Below are positions 44,701 to 53,829 of a stretch of DNA of 64,000 bases, piece by piece (positions within the stretch are counted from its first letter, which is position 1; the number at the start of each line of letters is the position of its first letter). This DNA comes from Anthopleura xanthogrammica (lineage: Eukaryota > Cnidaria > Anthozoa > Actiniaria > Actiniidae). Position numbers and translations under genes: made by a program. Location: the NCBI GenBank assembly GCA_964019055.1, contig OZ025222.1, forward strand, positions 7,126,746 through 7,190,745, written 5' to 3'. Under the pieces are notes generated by a model, which saw nothing but the letters and a program-made list of their open reading frames with translations, searched no databases and had not been told where the DNA came from.

Positions 44701-45402
44701 AACAGTGGTTTAGAAAAGGAAATCAATAGCAGATATCAGAGTTATACTCCATTGCCTTCAAACAATTGTTTAAAGTCGAGGCATTTGAGTCAGTTTCTAT
44801 ACATTTACTGTGTTGTTGACCCAAATGCCTCGACTTGATTTCCTTTTTTAAATCACTGTTTCAGTTCGTACTTTATGAAATGTATATGTGTTTGTACCAT
44901 ACTGAATGGACTCAGAAAAAATTCTGAGCCCCAGATGGGAATCGAACCCACGACCTCAGAGTCCATTCAGTTATGTACGAACACATATACATTTCATATT
45001 CCATCATCATACGCAAACCAACATTATCATCAGTTCGTACTTTGTAACAACTGAGTTCTAATATCTCAGTTAACACACTTTTTCTTTCTTTCTTTTTTCT
45101 TTAATATTATTTGAAAGATATTACATAAAAGTTTAAGAAACCTTCTTTGAAATGGTTTTAAGAATAATAACAAAATCTCCAAGAAAATCCTGAGCTTATA
45201 CTAATCACATTATTATTTCACAACGCAGAGACTTTGAACATATTTTTACTTTATTACTTATAAACAGTGCTTTGAATTAACATACTTTTCTTAAACTAAT
45301 TTCTTACTAATGATATTTAGCATGGGCTTCTGTATTTAGCTAGTAGTAAATCTATTTGTTTGTTTTTGTATTTCAGAACCATTACATATTTCTATTGAGT
45401 AG
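38711..45402 (+). CDS. Secreted IGFBP-like/VWC cysteine-rich protein, 360 aa (eight coding exons)
   Basis: Coding exons: 38713-39082, 39690-39902, 40825-40894, 42647-42711, 43173-43376, 43995-44064, 44536-44600, 45377-45402. They total 1083 bases and join in frame to a TAG stop. An AG acceptor just before the ATG shows an unseen 5' leader exon. Residues 1-23 are a signal peptide (ends A-D-A). Then comes an IGFBP-like module with the D-S-C-G-C-C-D-I-C signature. Exon 2 is one VWC domain (G-C-L-D-P...C-V-C...R-C-C-A-F-C). Exons 3 and 4 form a short VWC half (G-C-E-Y-D-G...C-T-C-K). Exon 5 is a second full VWC (C-S-Y-C-Q-C...G-R-C-C-P-V-C). Exons 6 and 7 are another half (C-N-Y-D-G...C-T-C-E). 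Exons 3 and 6 are both 70 bases and exons 4 and 7 both 65, so this pair was duplicated. The layout resembles CRIM1/chordin-like extracellular BMP modulators; binding partner is inference. AATAAA-like signal near 45486. Confidence 0.8.
39113..39260. mobile_element. MITE, 'TAGCTTGGGC' family, copy 3 (decayed)
   Basis: 'ttttagcttgaacg' and 'attcatgtgtcaaacaaaga' ... 'agagaatgacacagggtctg' ... 'tggaaaacattgtgcccta' follow the order of the 42907 copy. It lies in intron 1 of the VWC-protein gene. Confidence 0.5.
39384..39516. mobile_element. MITE, 'GCAGCTCAATTTGGAGGACAA' family, with CAATAGACC end
   Basis: It starts 'caatagaccattttcacgtg'-'acgtcaaagcagctc' and ends 'gagctgcattccgacgtgct'-'gcaaggggg'. 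Intronic in the VWC-protein gene. Confidence 0.7.
39528..39576 (+). repeat. Partial duplicate of the exon 2 splice acceptor of the VWC-protein gene
   Basis: 'gaaggcgttttctccacaga' followed by 'aaccag.gg.tgtcttga.c'-'ctgt.aacaaa' repeats the true acceptor and first 35 bases of exon 2 at 39671-39722. A related MITE half (39572-39645) follows it. If this acceptor were used, translation would soon meet a stop. Confidence 0.75.
39958..40122. mobile_element. Hairpin MITE (CCTTCATAGTTCCCTGCGCCA arms)
   Basis: 'ccttcatagttccctgcgcc' at 39960 is mirrored by 'ggcgcagggaactgtgaagg' near 40101-40120. Intron 2 of the VWC-protein gene. Confidence 0.7.
40952..42343. mobile_element. 1392-base DNA transposon remnant with >190-bp inverted repeats and 7-bp target duplication
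   Basis: ATCTTGT flanks both sides (40945-40951, 42344-42350). The ends CACAGGGAGCCCACAGGCAC and its inverse extend into inverted repeats of about 160 bases ('ctaacgttgctagcgtagaa', 'taatgacaagggatgaaac'), then, past a deletion in the left arm, 'cgttctatctgcgcc.cgag'-'taaggggggacggaagcgg'. The interior 41381-41608 has a 75-codon frame with S-I-D-N-I-G-R-A-I-K-K-L-F-P-E-F, weakly like an RFX-type winged helix; no transposase core is seen. It is inserted in intron 3 of the VWC-protein gene. Confidence 0.85.
41750..41895. mobile_element. Hairpin nested inside the 1392-base element
   Basis: 'agagtgcattcagtaaaagc'-'gtgaaacactaat' pairs with 'attaatgtttcaggcttttac'-like inverse at 41863-41893 ('gcttttactgaatgcactct'). 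The AT-rich loop contains 'aaaatagt' repeats. Confidence 0.65.
42464..42594. mobile_element. MITE, 'GCAGCTCAATTTGGAGGACAA' family
   Basis: 'aatagaccccttacagcgcg'-'tcggaatgcagct' and 'gtcctccaaattgagctgct'-'ttgaagtcatgtgaaag'. It ends about 50 bases before the acceptor of exon 4 of the VWC-protein gene. Confidence 0.7.
42907..43110. mobile_element. MITE, 'TAGCTTGGGC' family, best-preserved copy
   Basis: The left end 'aacctttttagcttgggcat'-'gtggttttcccatttcagac' is mirrored by 'gtctggaatggaaaaacatt'-'aagcccaagctaaaaaggtc'. Intron 4 of the VWC-protein gene. Confidence 0.75.
43403..43478 (+). repeat. Decayed tandem copy of the exon 5 tail
   Basis: 'caaaccctcgttgtgaaaat'-'tccttcaagat' and 'gtgtgtccagaag' repeat 43300-43364 of exon 5, only some 100 bases downstream, with small deletions and an in-frame stop. 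Confidence 0.8.
43540..43636 (+). pseudogene. Dead VWC exon (donor GT changed to GA)
   Basis: After a good acceptor (gtatacag) the frame reads E-G-C-M-S-Y-K-P-E-M-H-Y-G then R-S-H-R-C, matching the pattern of exons at 40825 and 43995 (G-C-x-Y...). At the place where those exons end TG/GTAGG or TG/GTAAGT this one reads TG/GATTTA and hits TAA. Entry phase 1 and exit phase 2 equal those of the 43995 exon. Confidence 0.6.
44157..44312. mobile_element. MITE with GCACCATCACGTGATGGCAGCCATGACA termini, copy 2
   Basis: 'ttgcaccatcccctgatggc'-'agccatgacagga' is mirrored by 'tcctgtcatggctgccatca'-'cgtgatggtgcgaag'. Just after it lies a G/C homopolymer-rich stretch (44325-44450). Intron 6 of the VWC-protein gene. 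Confidence 0.7.
44690..44865. mobile_element. MITE with AACAGTGRTTTARAAAAGGAAATCAA ends
   Basis: 'aacagtggtttagaaaagga'-'aatcaa' is mirrored by 'ttgatttccttttttaaatc'-'actgtt', and inside 'gtcgaggcatttg' pairs with 'caaatgcctcgac'. Confidence 0.65.
44875..45029 (-). mobile_element. tRNA-like sequence trapped in a hairpin, with 14-bp direct repeats
   Basis: TCAGTTCGTACTTT occurs on both sides (44861-44874, 45030-45043), like a retroposition target duplication. Inside, 'atgaaatgtatatgtgtttg'...'actgaatggactc' is inverted at 'gagtccattcagt'...'acacatatacatttcat'. The minus strand of the right part contains a tRNA 3' half with B box (gggttcgattccc). No A box is seen, so it is not a tRNA gene. 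Confidence 0.65.
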
Positions 45403-45489
45403 TGATGGAAGGCAGTGGGAGCCTTAACCTCATGTATAAAGAAAAAGGAACCCTCCCTTGGCCAGAAAGAGCTTCTAAAGTCCTAAAAT

Positions 45490-47570
45490 AAACTAACTAC
45501 ATAAGATAAATCTCAAGCCGAAGCTTATTTTGTATCCTTTTGCTTGCCAATATTAAGAGCAGATAACTCACATTATGTTAAGATTTGGACACAAAGCAGT
45601 TTTTCTGCTGTACTCATTTCAATTAAAGTTAAAATTGATTTAATGCTAAAAAGTTAACAACAGAATGTATTATTTATTAGGCTCTAGATCTATAGTGGTT
45701 TGCTCGTTGTGTTTTGCATTAAACAGCTCAATAGGCTTCGCGATTACTCGCGGCTCGAACTATCTATTCCCCGATATACTCAGTACTTTTCATACATAGC
45801 TTCGAGGCTGCAAGATCAAAAATTGCATAATCTTTGAAACTTGCGGCCTCGATTGAACGCTTTGTGTTTGAACTTTAAGTTTGACTAGCTTGGAAAAGGG
45901 TGAATTTGAGGGTCAAAAGAATGACCCCAGATTGGAAATTAGTGCAAGGGGTCTCGCGATCCGAGAAGGTCTGGAAGCGACACTAACAGCGGTGCAATGT
46001 CGAGCCGGATATCATGACACCATGCTACTTGATAAGAAAAGTTGTCCACTAAATTTCATATTGTAGATTGTTGCATAACGCTTCCTGTATTTTCGTGAGC
46101 AGGGAGCCTTCATATAACATACGGTGCGAGTTTTCATAGCATGCATAAAATAAATTCGTTGATTAATTTCACTATTCCAGCTGAGTTGATCGCCTTCCCC
46201 GAAAGGAATTATGGGTCACTATTTTTGTTAACATTTTCCGAGTGATTTTCCGAGTATACAGTGTAGACTTTTCTTGTTGATTAAAATAAAATTCCTCCAT
46301 GAGCTCGACTAGCGTTTACGATTAATTTAAAGAAGGAAGAACTCGTATTTCATAAATTCTCATGGCAGAATAATGGAAAATGCCGGCTAATCAAAATACG
46401 ATGCCGAATCCTCAATTCTGATTAGTTGACCTTGAGTTTGTTCTAAAGTTCAACTCAGCTGGATATAGTAAACATTTTTCTTTATGAAAAAGGATTATTT
46501 TAAGTCGTACAAATCCTCAAATAAATATAAAACCGTTTCATCATTACAGGATGTTTATCAAAATAAGTGTTTATGTAAAATACTTTACTGTATTGGAAGT
46601 TGTATTTACCATTATAGCCAAACAAAAGCTTTTAACATTAAATATTATAAAAGCAAGTTTTATATATTAAACATCATAGTTAATGATGAGTGTCTCTTCT
46701 TAAGTTTTTGTCTTAAAGTTTACAGTGCAATTTTATGACGTCTGTGATTTTCTTAAACATTTTCTCTTTAGATTGTCGACTGCAAACATGGTAGTCGCGG
46801 GCACTTTAAATAAGTCAAAAATGTACTCCACACATTAAGGTGACTGATTACTTTAGCAAGGAGTAATTAGAAAATTTTCTTAGAAAGCTATTTTATGCAG
46901 AATTTAAAATGGGGTGTCCCAAGCTCGTTTCGAGATAATAAATTTTGAAAATTACCATCTTGACAAGTTTTCGAAAGAAAAGATGGCGGAAAATTTTAGG
47001 GTTTTGCCCTGTTGAATTTCAAAACGCGTATGCTTCCTCAATAAAATTTTGAAGGTTATTATGCGGTATTGAGCGGTTTTTGGGCGCGCGCACATCGTGA
47101 GCTCAAATTGAACGTTCAAAAGTAGTCAGTCACCTTTAAAAAGTCACAGATCAAACTGGAATTTAGCTTGTTAGATTTTTGCCCTCGTTCCTGACGGAGG
47201 AAAACCAGAGAACCCAGAGAAAAACCCTCAAATCAAAAAAATAACTTCCTAAGATAAGCTAGAAACCCTACTCATGCAAATGTGATACCAAGTCAAGAAA
47301 TCGAACTGGGGACCCCAGATGTGACAGGTGGGAGACCAGTGCACTAACGCTATAAACTTTCCTTGATATTCCCAGGGTCTTTTACAATTTTCTACGACTG
47401 TTTTACAAGTATAATTATCAATAATCTCAAAATGGCTATTGGCCATCGATTATCAATATCGAGATTACAATCTATCAGTAGTGTTCAGCCTTGTGCAAGC
47501 TAATGCTATGGAAGCTAGGCTTCATAAAACAAAACGTTTTAAATAACGTGCATTGAATTGACTGATGCAT
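45490..47570. other. Intergenic between VWC-protein and TRIM-NHL genes
   Basis: No supported gene. Short open frames at 45881-46066 and 46484-46738 lack codon pattern, splice partners or domains. A decayed SINE lies at 47190-47350. Confidence 0.45.
47190..47350 (-). mobile_element. Diverged tRNA-derived SINE
   Basis: It has the SINE-body phrases 'ggaaaaccagagaacccaga'-'gaaaaaccct' and a head with B-box-like 'agaaatcgaactgggg' and 'ggtgggagaccagtgcact', differing from the 38010 type in the head region, so it may be a related subfamily. Confidence 0.5.
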
Positions 47571-47578
47571 GAGTGGTC

Positions 47579-50500
47579 TTAGAATACTTGTATTCGATCA
47601 TTGCCCCAGTCAGCTACAACTATACTTCCAGCATTAGTAACAGCCACTCCTGCTGGTCTCTTAAACTCACCCTCTTTGCCCCCTTCGGTTCCAAAACGAC
47701 TAATAAATGTGCCATCGGGCTGGAATACTTGCATACGATGATTGTAAGAGTCGCTGACAATAATCTGGTCTGATTCATTCACAGCGACACCGGTAGGCCA
47801 GTTGAACTTACCCTCCTCTCGCCCACTTTCCCCAAAACGAAACATGAAAATACCTGAAGAACTGAAAACCTGAATGCGATCGTTTCCAAAATCAGAAACA
47901 ATAATGTGACCTTTACTGTTTACTACTACGTGGGATGGACTGTTAAAATTGCCTCTACCGTTACCTAGGCTACCAAAACTTGTTACTAGGTTACCGTTTT
48001 CGTCATAGATGACAACGCGGGCGTTTCCACGGTCAACTACTATAACTCGGCCCTCTTTATCTACAGCTACACCACTTGGGTGATGCAGACGTTCGTTGCC
48101 TTGGGAACCAAAGCTTTTGACATATTCCCCATCAAGAGTGAATACCTAGATTTGGATGAAAATTTTTATGAGTATTTCAGCGATGAAATATGGTTGGAAT
48201 ATGTAATTATCGAATTTCGAACGATTATACAGATCTCCGTCCCTTTGAAAAGGGGTGCCCGCCTTAATGATAGATACAGGACGCAGTGTTGAAAGGGTTC
48301 AGCGAGTCAGTCATTCGTTCATTCAGTCATTCATTCACGATCTGTTTTTAAGTCAGCATTTAGTGAGTTGCATTGGTCAATCGAATCATGTAGTCATGTG
48401 ATTACTCAAACTATCCTTCCATCCTTCCATTCATCCATCAAACCATCCATCCATCCACCCATCCATCCATTCAACCATCCATCCATCCATCCATCCATCC
48501 ATCCATTCATCCATCCATCCATCCATCCATTCAACCATCCATCCATCCATCCATCCATCCATCCATCCATCCATTCAACCATCCATCCATCCATTCATCC
48601 ACTAATAGTACATTTATAGAGCGTGCAGAATCCATGCAGAATTCTGTTCGTTACATTCAAAGGGGTTTTAGTAAGACTACCGAAAAACTAAAAAATGTTG
48701 ATGGGCCTATGGTAAAAAAAAGCATGAGTCATGTCAGAATTTAAATTGACAGTCATTTCGAACTTTACCTGCATTCTGTTGTTAAGCATATCAGAAACCA
48801 CAATGTTGCCGTCTTTATTAACTGCTACCCCATTGGGTGACTGAAGCAGACCTTCTTTTGTTCCCAGCTTACCAAACCGACGAAGAAACTTTCCCGCATT
48901 GATGTCGAAGACCTACGACGAAAATATATCATGTTGAGAACGATAGGTAAAACAATAATAATAAATATCTTTATCTAAGTTATCTAAGGCCCGGTTTAGA
49001 CGTCGAATTTCACATGTGCCGAATCTAATGCAAATGAACTCGACCAATAAGTTTTGCTCATTTGCATCAGATTCAGCACATGTGAAATTCGACGTCTAAA
49101 CCGGACCTAAGTATCTAGTCGTTCTAGCGCTTTCGCTCAGTCTAATTAGACATGGGGGAGAATAGCTGGTCATATTGACGTGTTATGTAATTACTGCGCT
49201 TCACTGACTATTTGCTGAGTAATTGGGAACACTTTTTCACGCACTCACACACACTACCACCTACCACTACATTGCATATTCTATGGACATAACGCTCAAC
49301 TCACATGTTAATTTTTACGGAGTGAGGAAACCGGAGAACCTGGCCATGGAGAAAACCCCGGTAGCACTTTTGTAACCACAGTGGTGAAAAACGACGCGTT
49401 AGTAGTGTACGCCACCCATGCTACCCATGCTACAGATCACTGATTTCTGATTTTCTGGTGCTCCTAATAACCTTGCAGCCTTCCAACTTAGTTAATATGT
49501 ATGATTTGCGATGACCTTTTCAGATATATCCTTCTATTTGGGAAACCCTGTTTTTCCCCTGGTCAAGCACAGACCCGTAGCAATTAAGACTGATCAAAAT
49601 TATTAGTAGGGGAGCCTATTTAAAAACGCCCTATGTAGCAACAGATCTAAAACTTTCAGTGTTCAATGTACAGTACAACAAAACTATTGGAGGGGGGTGA
49701 GGCCCCTCCCCTACTACGGGCTTGAAGCTAAGAGTTATGCTTTCTTGGCCAGGAAATGAAACGACTCCATGCCTGAGTCAATATGAAAAACTTATTGCAC
49801 GGACCAGCCTTTCCGTGACCGTGTCAGTGCCGTGTCGTGTCGTGTCGTGTCGTGTCGTGTATGAAAACATTCTAAATTCCGTGTTGTGTCCGCGCCGTTT
49901 CGTGCCGTGCCGTTTTCCGCGGAGAACAGAATAAAACTGCGGATAAAACTGATGTGAACTTTCAAAGCACAGAATTCACCGAACAGCTATTGAACTCGTT
50001 TGAAAATCAAGCCCGCGGGCCGCATTAGTAAGATAAAAGAAGTCTCAGCGCTACCATGACTACGCATCCCAAGTGCTTCCCCGCCCTTCTTTATCTCAAC
50101 CTCACCTGGATTCTGTGATTTCTAGAATCACTGACGATCACGTGACCGTTGTTGTCAACAGCAACGTCTTGTGGATCCGACAGTTTACCAAATTTGCCAC
50201 CACTGCCGGCAAACGACTGCTTTGCGCTTCTCAGTCGAGGAGCTGGATCGGAAGGTTTGTCTGTTGTACTGTTATCAGGATTGGAATTTTTGAAATCAAC
50301 TTGAAGGTCACCGACGAGTTTTCCGCAAGAATAGACATCGACGGAATAAATCCCTCCTACGCTTGGCGTGAAATTGGCTCCTGTCTGTTTTTGACCTGAT
50401 TGAGAAAGAATGTGAAGAGGAAAATATTTAATGACTGAGTTTGTTTAATAAACCGAAAGCTACTTTTGTTATTGTTCTTTTTGATATTAAATAAAAAAAT

Positions 50501-53500
50501 AAATGAAAATTAACAGTGGAATCCACCGAATGGCTCTTCCTCCACTGCATTCCGATTGGAATTTAGAAGTTGATTTTTGAGGAGGGAGGAAAGACTGGAG
50601 AACCCAGAAAAACACCAATAAACAACTCTACTCACATACGACACCGAGCCCAGCGGGGCTCGAACTCGTGTCGCCTTGGTGAGAGGCAAGCGCTCTCACC
50701 GCTACGCCACCCGTGCTTCGTAACGGAAAACTGAAAGCCAAAGGCTCTGCATTTCTAAGTATGATGGACAATTTTCCTCAGAATAGGCAAGTGGTGTTAT
50801 AGGGCTAAGTATATTTGCCTTTTCACAACGAACGAAACTGAATGTCCTACAGGCCCAGTTCAAACGTCGATATTCTCATGAGCCGAACCTAATTAATGAC
50901 ATAAAAAAAGCCTTATTATATCCATTGTTTTCAATGCTTTCAGCTCATGTGAAGTTCGAAGTTTGAACTGGGGCCTTAGAGAAAAAATAAACAGGGGAAA
51001 AACACATTTTATTTAAAATTCACAGCCATCTTTCATACAAGTTGTCATCTCTTAGCATTATAAGTTCATAGATTACTCCTTAATGAAGCCTTAGTAGACG
51101 TCACAGTCATTATCATATTGGAAGTATAAACCTTTATAACTTAAAGACGCAGCACTCAAATCAAGAACTATTTTACCATTTAACTATTCACTTCATGTAG
51201 AATCAATACTGAAGGTTATGTGCACTTTAACGGTACATTTAAATGAGCTCTAAGTAAGTCATTTGAGAAGGCGCAATTATTATTAAAAAAGGTGGTACGA
51301 TGCTGTCACCTGTCATATATTAACTTATCATTAGCCGCCAGTTGTCTAGTCATCATTATCAGTATTGTTAGGCTTCCTGTATGTCTCTCTTTAGAAAGCA
51401 GTACTTTCCTCGTGCTAGCATGAGAACTTATTATAACTGAAAAAGTTTTTGAATTTAAAAGTCGATTAACGGCATATTTCAGCAAACAAGAAACTTCTGC
51501 ATATTTCAGTTCTTCATTTTAGTACTGGCAGGAGACATTTGGAATACTGAAGAGAGCATTCATGGTGCCTGTGGTGCAAGACACCTTACTGGCTTATATT
51601 AGATATGTTTGTGAATGTTTTCCATCTGTTTGAAAGACCGGCTCTTCCAGTCAAGAAACGAGAATGTTCGTCCTGAGTTCTGTTCTCATAGAGTTCTGCT
51701 TTATTTACATAAGACTAAAGAGAATTTGAATCTTTTAATTGGAGCGAAAGAAAAATGAAATAGGATGAAAAGGAAAAAGAAGAAAGAAGGAAAAAGAAAA
51801 GAAAAGAAAAGAAAAGAAAAGAAAAGAAAAGAAAAGAAAAGAAAAGAAAAGAAAAGAAAAGAAAAGAAAAGAAAAGAAAAGAAAAGAAAAGAAAAGAAAA
51901 GAAAAGAAAAGAAAAGAAAAGAAAAGAAAAGAAAAGAAAAGAAAAGAAAAGAAAAGAAAAGAAAAGAAAAGAAAAGAAAAGAAAAGAAAAGAAAAGAAAA
52001 GAAAAGAAAAGAAAAGAAAAGAAAAGAAAAGAAAAGAAAAGAAAAGAAAAGAAAAGAAAAGAAAAGAAAAGAAAAGAAAAGAAAAGAAAAGAAAAGAAAA
52101 GAAAAGAAAAGAAAAGAAAAGAAAAGAAAAGAAAAGAAAAGAAAAGAAAAGAAAAGAAAAGAAAAGAAAAGAAAAGAAAAGAAAAGAAAATGGGTCATAT
52201 TATCTGAATGTTCATCGCAAGCTGATATCTTATAAAAAATACATTTTATAATCCCCTGCAGTGCCTATTTTGAATGTCACTTCTGTCATAGATATTCATT
52301 TTAGGTTTATTTATTAAATTTCAAGTGTGTTTTTCCCAACGTTTAAAATTTAGAATTGTTTTCATAAAAAATCCATCTCTCCCTCTTTTCATATGGTTAT
52401 TTCTTCCTGTTTGCCAGTTTCAAGTGCTTAGCACTTGAGCAATATGTTAACGTGTTGTGAGGTCGTCCAAATTTTCGATTAGTTCAATAACCTGCCCCAT
52501 AATAACCTTTTAATTTGCCATAACACTTACCTTGGGGGAAATTATCTTGCGATATTGCCATACCAATAGAATCTTTTACCTCCACTGATATACAGTCTTT
52601 CTGAGGTTGCTTTGTTGTACTGGGAATACTTTCTCGTGTTTCCTGTACGCCATTTTTTAAGCTCACATTTTCATTGATATTTTCATCGACTTGTATTTCG
52701 CCATAAGATTTGACTTTCCCCAAAGCTTGTTCTACTGCCCTATCAGCCTCGATATGGTCCACATCGTACCGCATATCCCCTCGTTCCCTCGCTATTGTGT
52801 TAAGCTCAGCCTTGCTTAGTTCAGTCAGTCGGTTTTTGATTGGGTCCTTTAACCTCAGAAGTTCGACTTCGTTAGCATGCTTTAGAACTTGTTTAGTGAA
52901 ATCACAAGCGGTTTTGAATTTTATATTTTCAAGTTCTAATTCTCTGTGTTGGTCTTCTAGTATAGAATTCTTCTTTTTGAACATCTGGTCGGCGTTGGAA
53001 AGAAGTTGTTTTTCTCTTTCTTTGAGGACTTGTATTAGTTGTGCAGTCATGGCGCGAATTTCCGACTTCACCGTCCCCAAGCGACCGTGTAAAGCGTCGT
53101 TAATGCTCGAAATATCTGCGCTTGCCTTTTCAATAGTCTTAATATGTGGAAGAGTTTCTTCAAGAAGGCTTTCAAGATTCGCTTTGTGTTTCTGGATTTT
53201 CTTGGACTCAGAGATATAGTCGTATTTGTGTTGTCTGTGTTCGATGATAAGACAGTCTCGGCATACGGCTTCGCTGCACGTACTACAAAAATAATTTAGT
53301 TGTTCTGTCTTGTGGTTCGTGCAATAAGCCAGTCGATGAAGGACCTCTCCTGTAGTACTAGACAAAAGCTCTGGTATAGTCAAAATCCTGTGTTCCTTCG
53401 TCTGGCGGATCCTCTTATGAACATTGTAGCAATCACCACAGAGGAATTCCCCACAGTCGATACAACGTGAGTTTGCAGTACCATTCAAGTCACAGTTTGT

Positions 53501-53797
53501 ACACGGCACAGGTTCTGAGTCACTCGAGTTGATTAAGGCAATATCTAACATGTTATTCAAAAAGAAATTATTCGGCAAAGTCTCTATTTCTTCCTTGGAA
53601 ATTAGCATTTCGGTTTTGCATTGTGGGCAAAGAAAGCCGGCTTCATTGGTTTGAGCAAGGTCTTCCAGACATTGTTGGCAGAATGAGTGAAGACATGGAA
53701 GTAGCTTTGGACTTCGAATGAGTCTATCGCAGATAGAACAGTTTAGATGTTTTGAAATCTCTTCCACGTTGACTCCAGCGATAACAGACGAAGACAT
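47579..53797 (-). CDS. TRIM-NHL protein, 755 aa (four coding exons), TRIM2/3/71-like
   Basis: Coding exons: 53797-52531, 50395-50106, 48912-48769 and 48145-47579, 2268 bases in all, every junction GT-AG and in frame. RING finger C3HC4: C20, C23, C35, H37, C40, C43, C57, C60. Two B-boxes follow at about 98-140 (C-T-N-C...C-I-D-C...C-G-D-C) and 158-197 (C-T-N-H...C-S-T-C...C-R-D-C..H). A coiled coil spans about 200-310. A linker and a short filamin-like end ([10 protein letters not shown]) are in exon 2. Six NHL repeats follow, one in exon 2, one in exon 3 and four in exon 4, making a complete six-bladed propeller that closes at [11 protein letters not shown]. Known family role: E3 ubiquitin ligase and/or RNA-binding regulator in the cytoplasm; the substrate is not predictable. 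The first in-frame ATG is at 53797; a GTG codon precedes it. Introns carry SINEs, MITEs and two microsatellites. Confidence 0.9.
48415..48603. repeat. CCAT/ATGG tetranucleotide microsatellite with interruptions
   Basis: 'catc' repeats broken by 'cattcaac' variants, which recur about every 56-64 bases, so a higher-order unit has begun to form. It lies in intron 3 of the TRIM-NHL gene and opens Pro/Ser/Ile/His or Met/Asp/Gly/Trp frames that are not genes. Confidence 0.95.
48985..49110. mobile_element. Near-perfect hairpin MITE (TAAGGCCCGGTTTAGACGTCG arms)
   Basis: Arms of about 55 bases: 'taaggcccggtttagacgtc'-'gaatttcacatgtgccgaat' are mirrored with few changes. Intron 2 of the TRIM-NHL gene. 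Confidence 0.8.
49305..49440 (-). mobile_element. Decayed tRNA-derived SINE
   Basis: 'gtgaggaaaccggagaacct' and 'gtgtacgccacccatgct' match the body and head of the 38010 element; the middle is diverged. Intron 2 of the TRIM-NHL gene. Confidence 0.5.
50545..50720 (-). mobile_element. tRNA-derived SINE
   Basis: The head on the minus strand has an A box (ggcgtagcggtgagag), and the B-box region reads 'gttcgagccccg'. The body ends 'cttctaaattccaatcggaa'. Intron 1 of the TRIM-NHL gene. Confidence 0.8.
50849..50979. mobile_element. MITE with AGGCCCAGTTCAAACGTCGA termini
   Basis: 'aggcccagttcaaacgtcga'-'tattctcatgagccg' is mirrored by 'cagctcatgtgaagttcgaa'-'gtttgaactggggcct'. Same family as 35977-36100. 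Confidence 0.7.
51794..52190. repeat. AAAAG pentanucleotide microsatellite, about 79 units
   Basis: Pure GAAAA/TTTTC repeat in intron 1 of the TRIM-NHL gene. It gives long Lys/Arg/Glu or Phe/Leu/Ser frames on both strands that are not genes. Confidence 0.97.
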
Positions 53798-53829
53798 CAC
53801 GTAAAATTATAATTCTTTAGTGAGTTACC

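Noticed and set aside
51701..52235. Lys-Arg-Lys-Glu (+) and Phe-Leu-Phe-Phe-Ser (-) frames over the AAAAG array; similar frames at 33202-33485 and 48368-48619
   Set aside because: Microsatellite artefacts inside an intron or next to MITEs.
52710..53219. 169-codon plus-strand frame inside the TRIM-NHL first exon
   Set aside because: Antisense shadow of the coiled-coil coding region.
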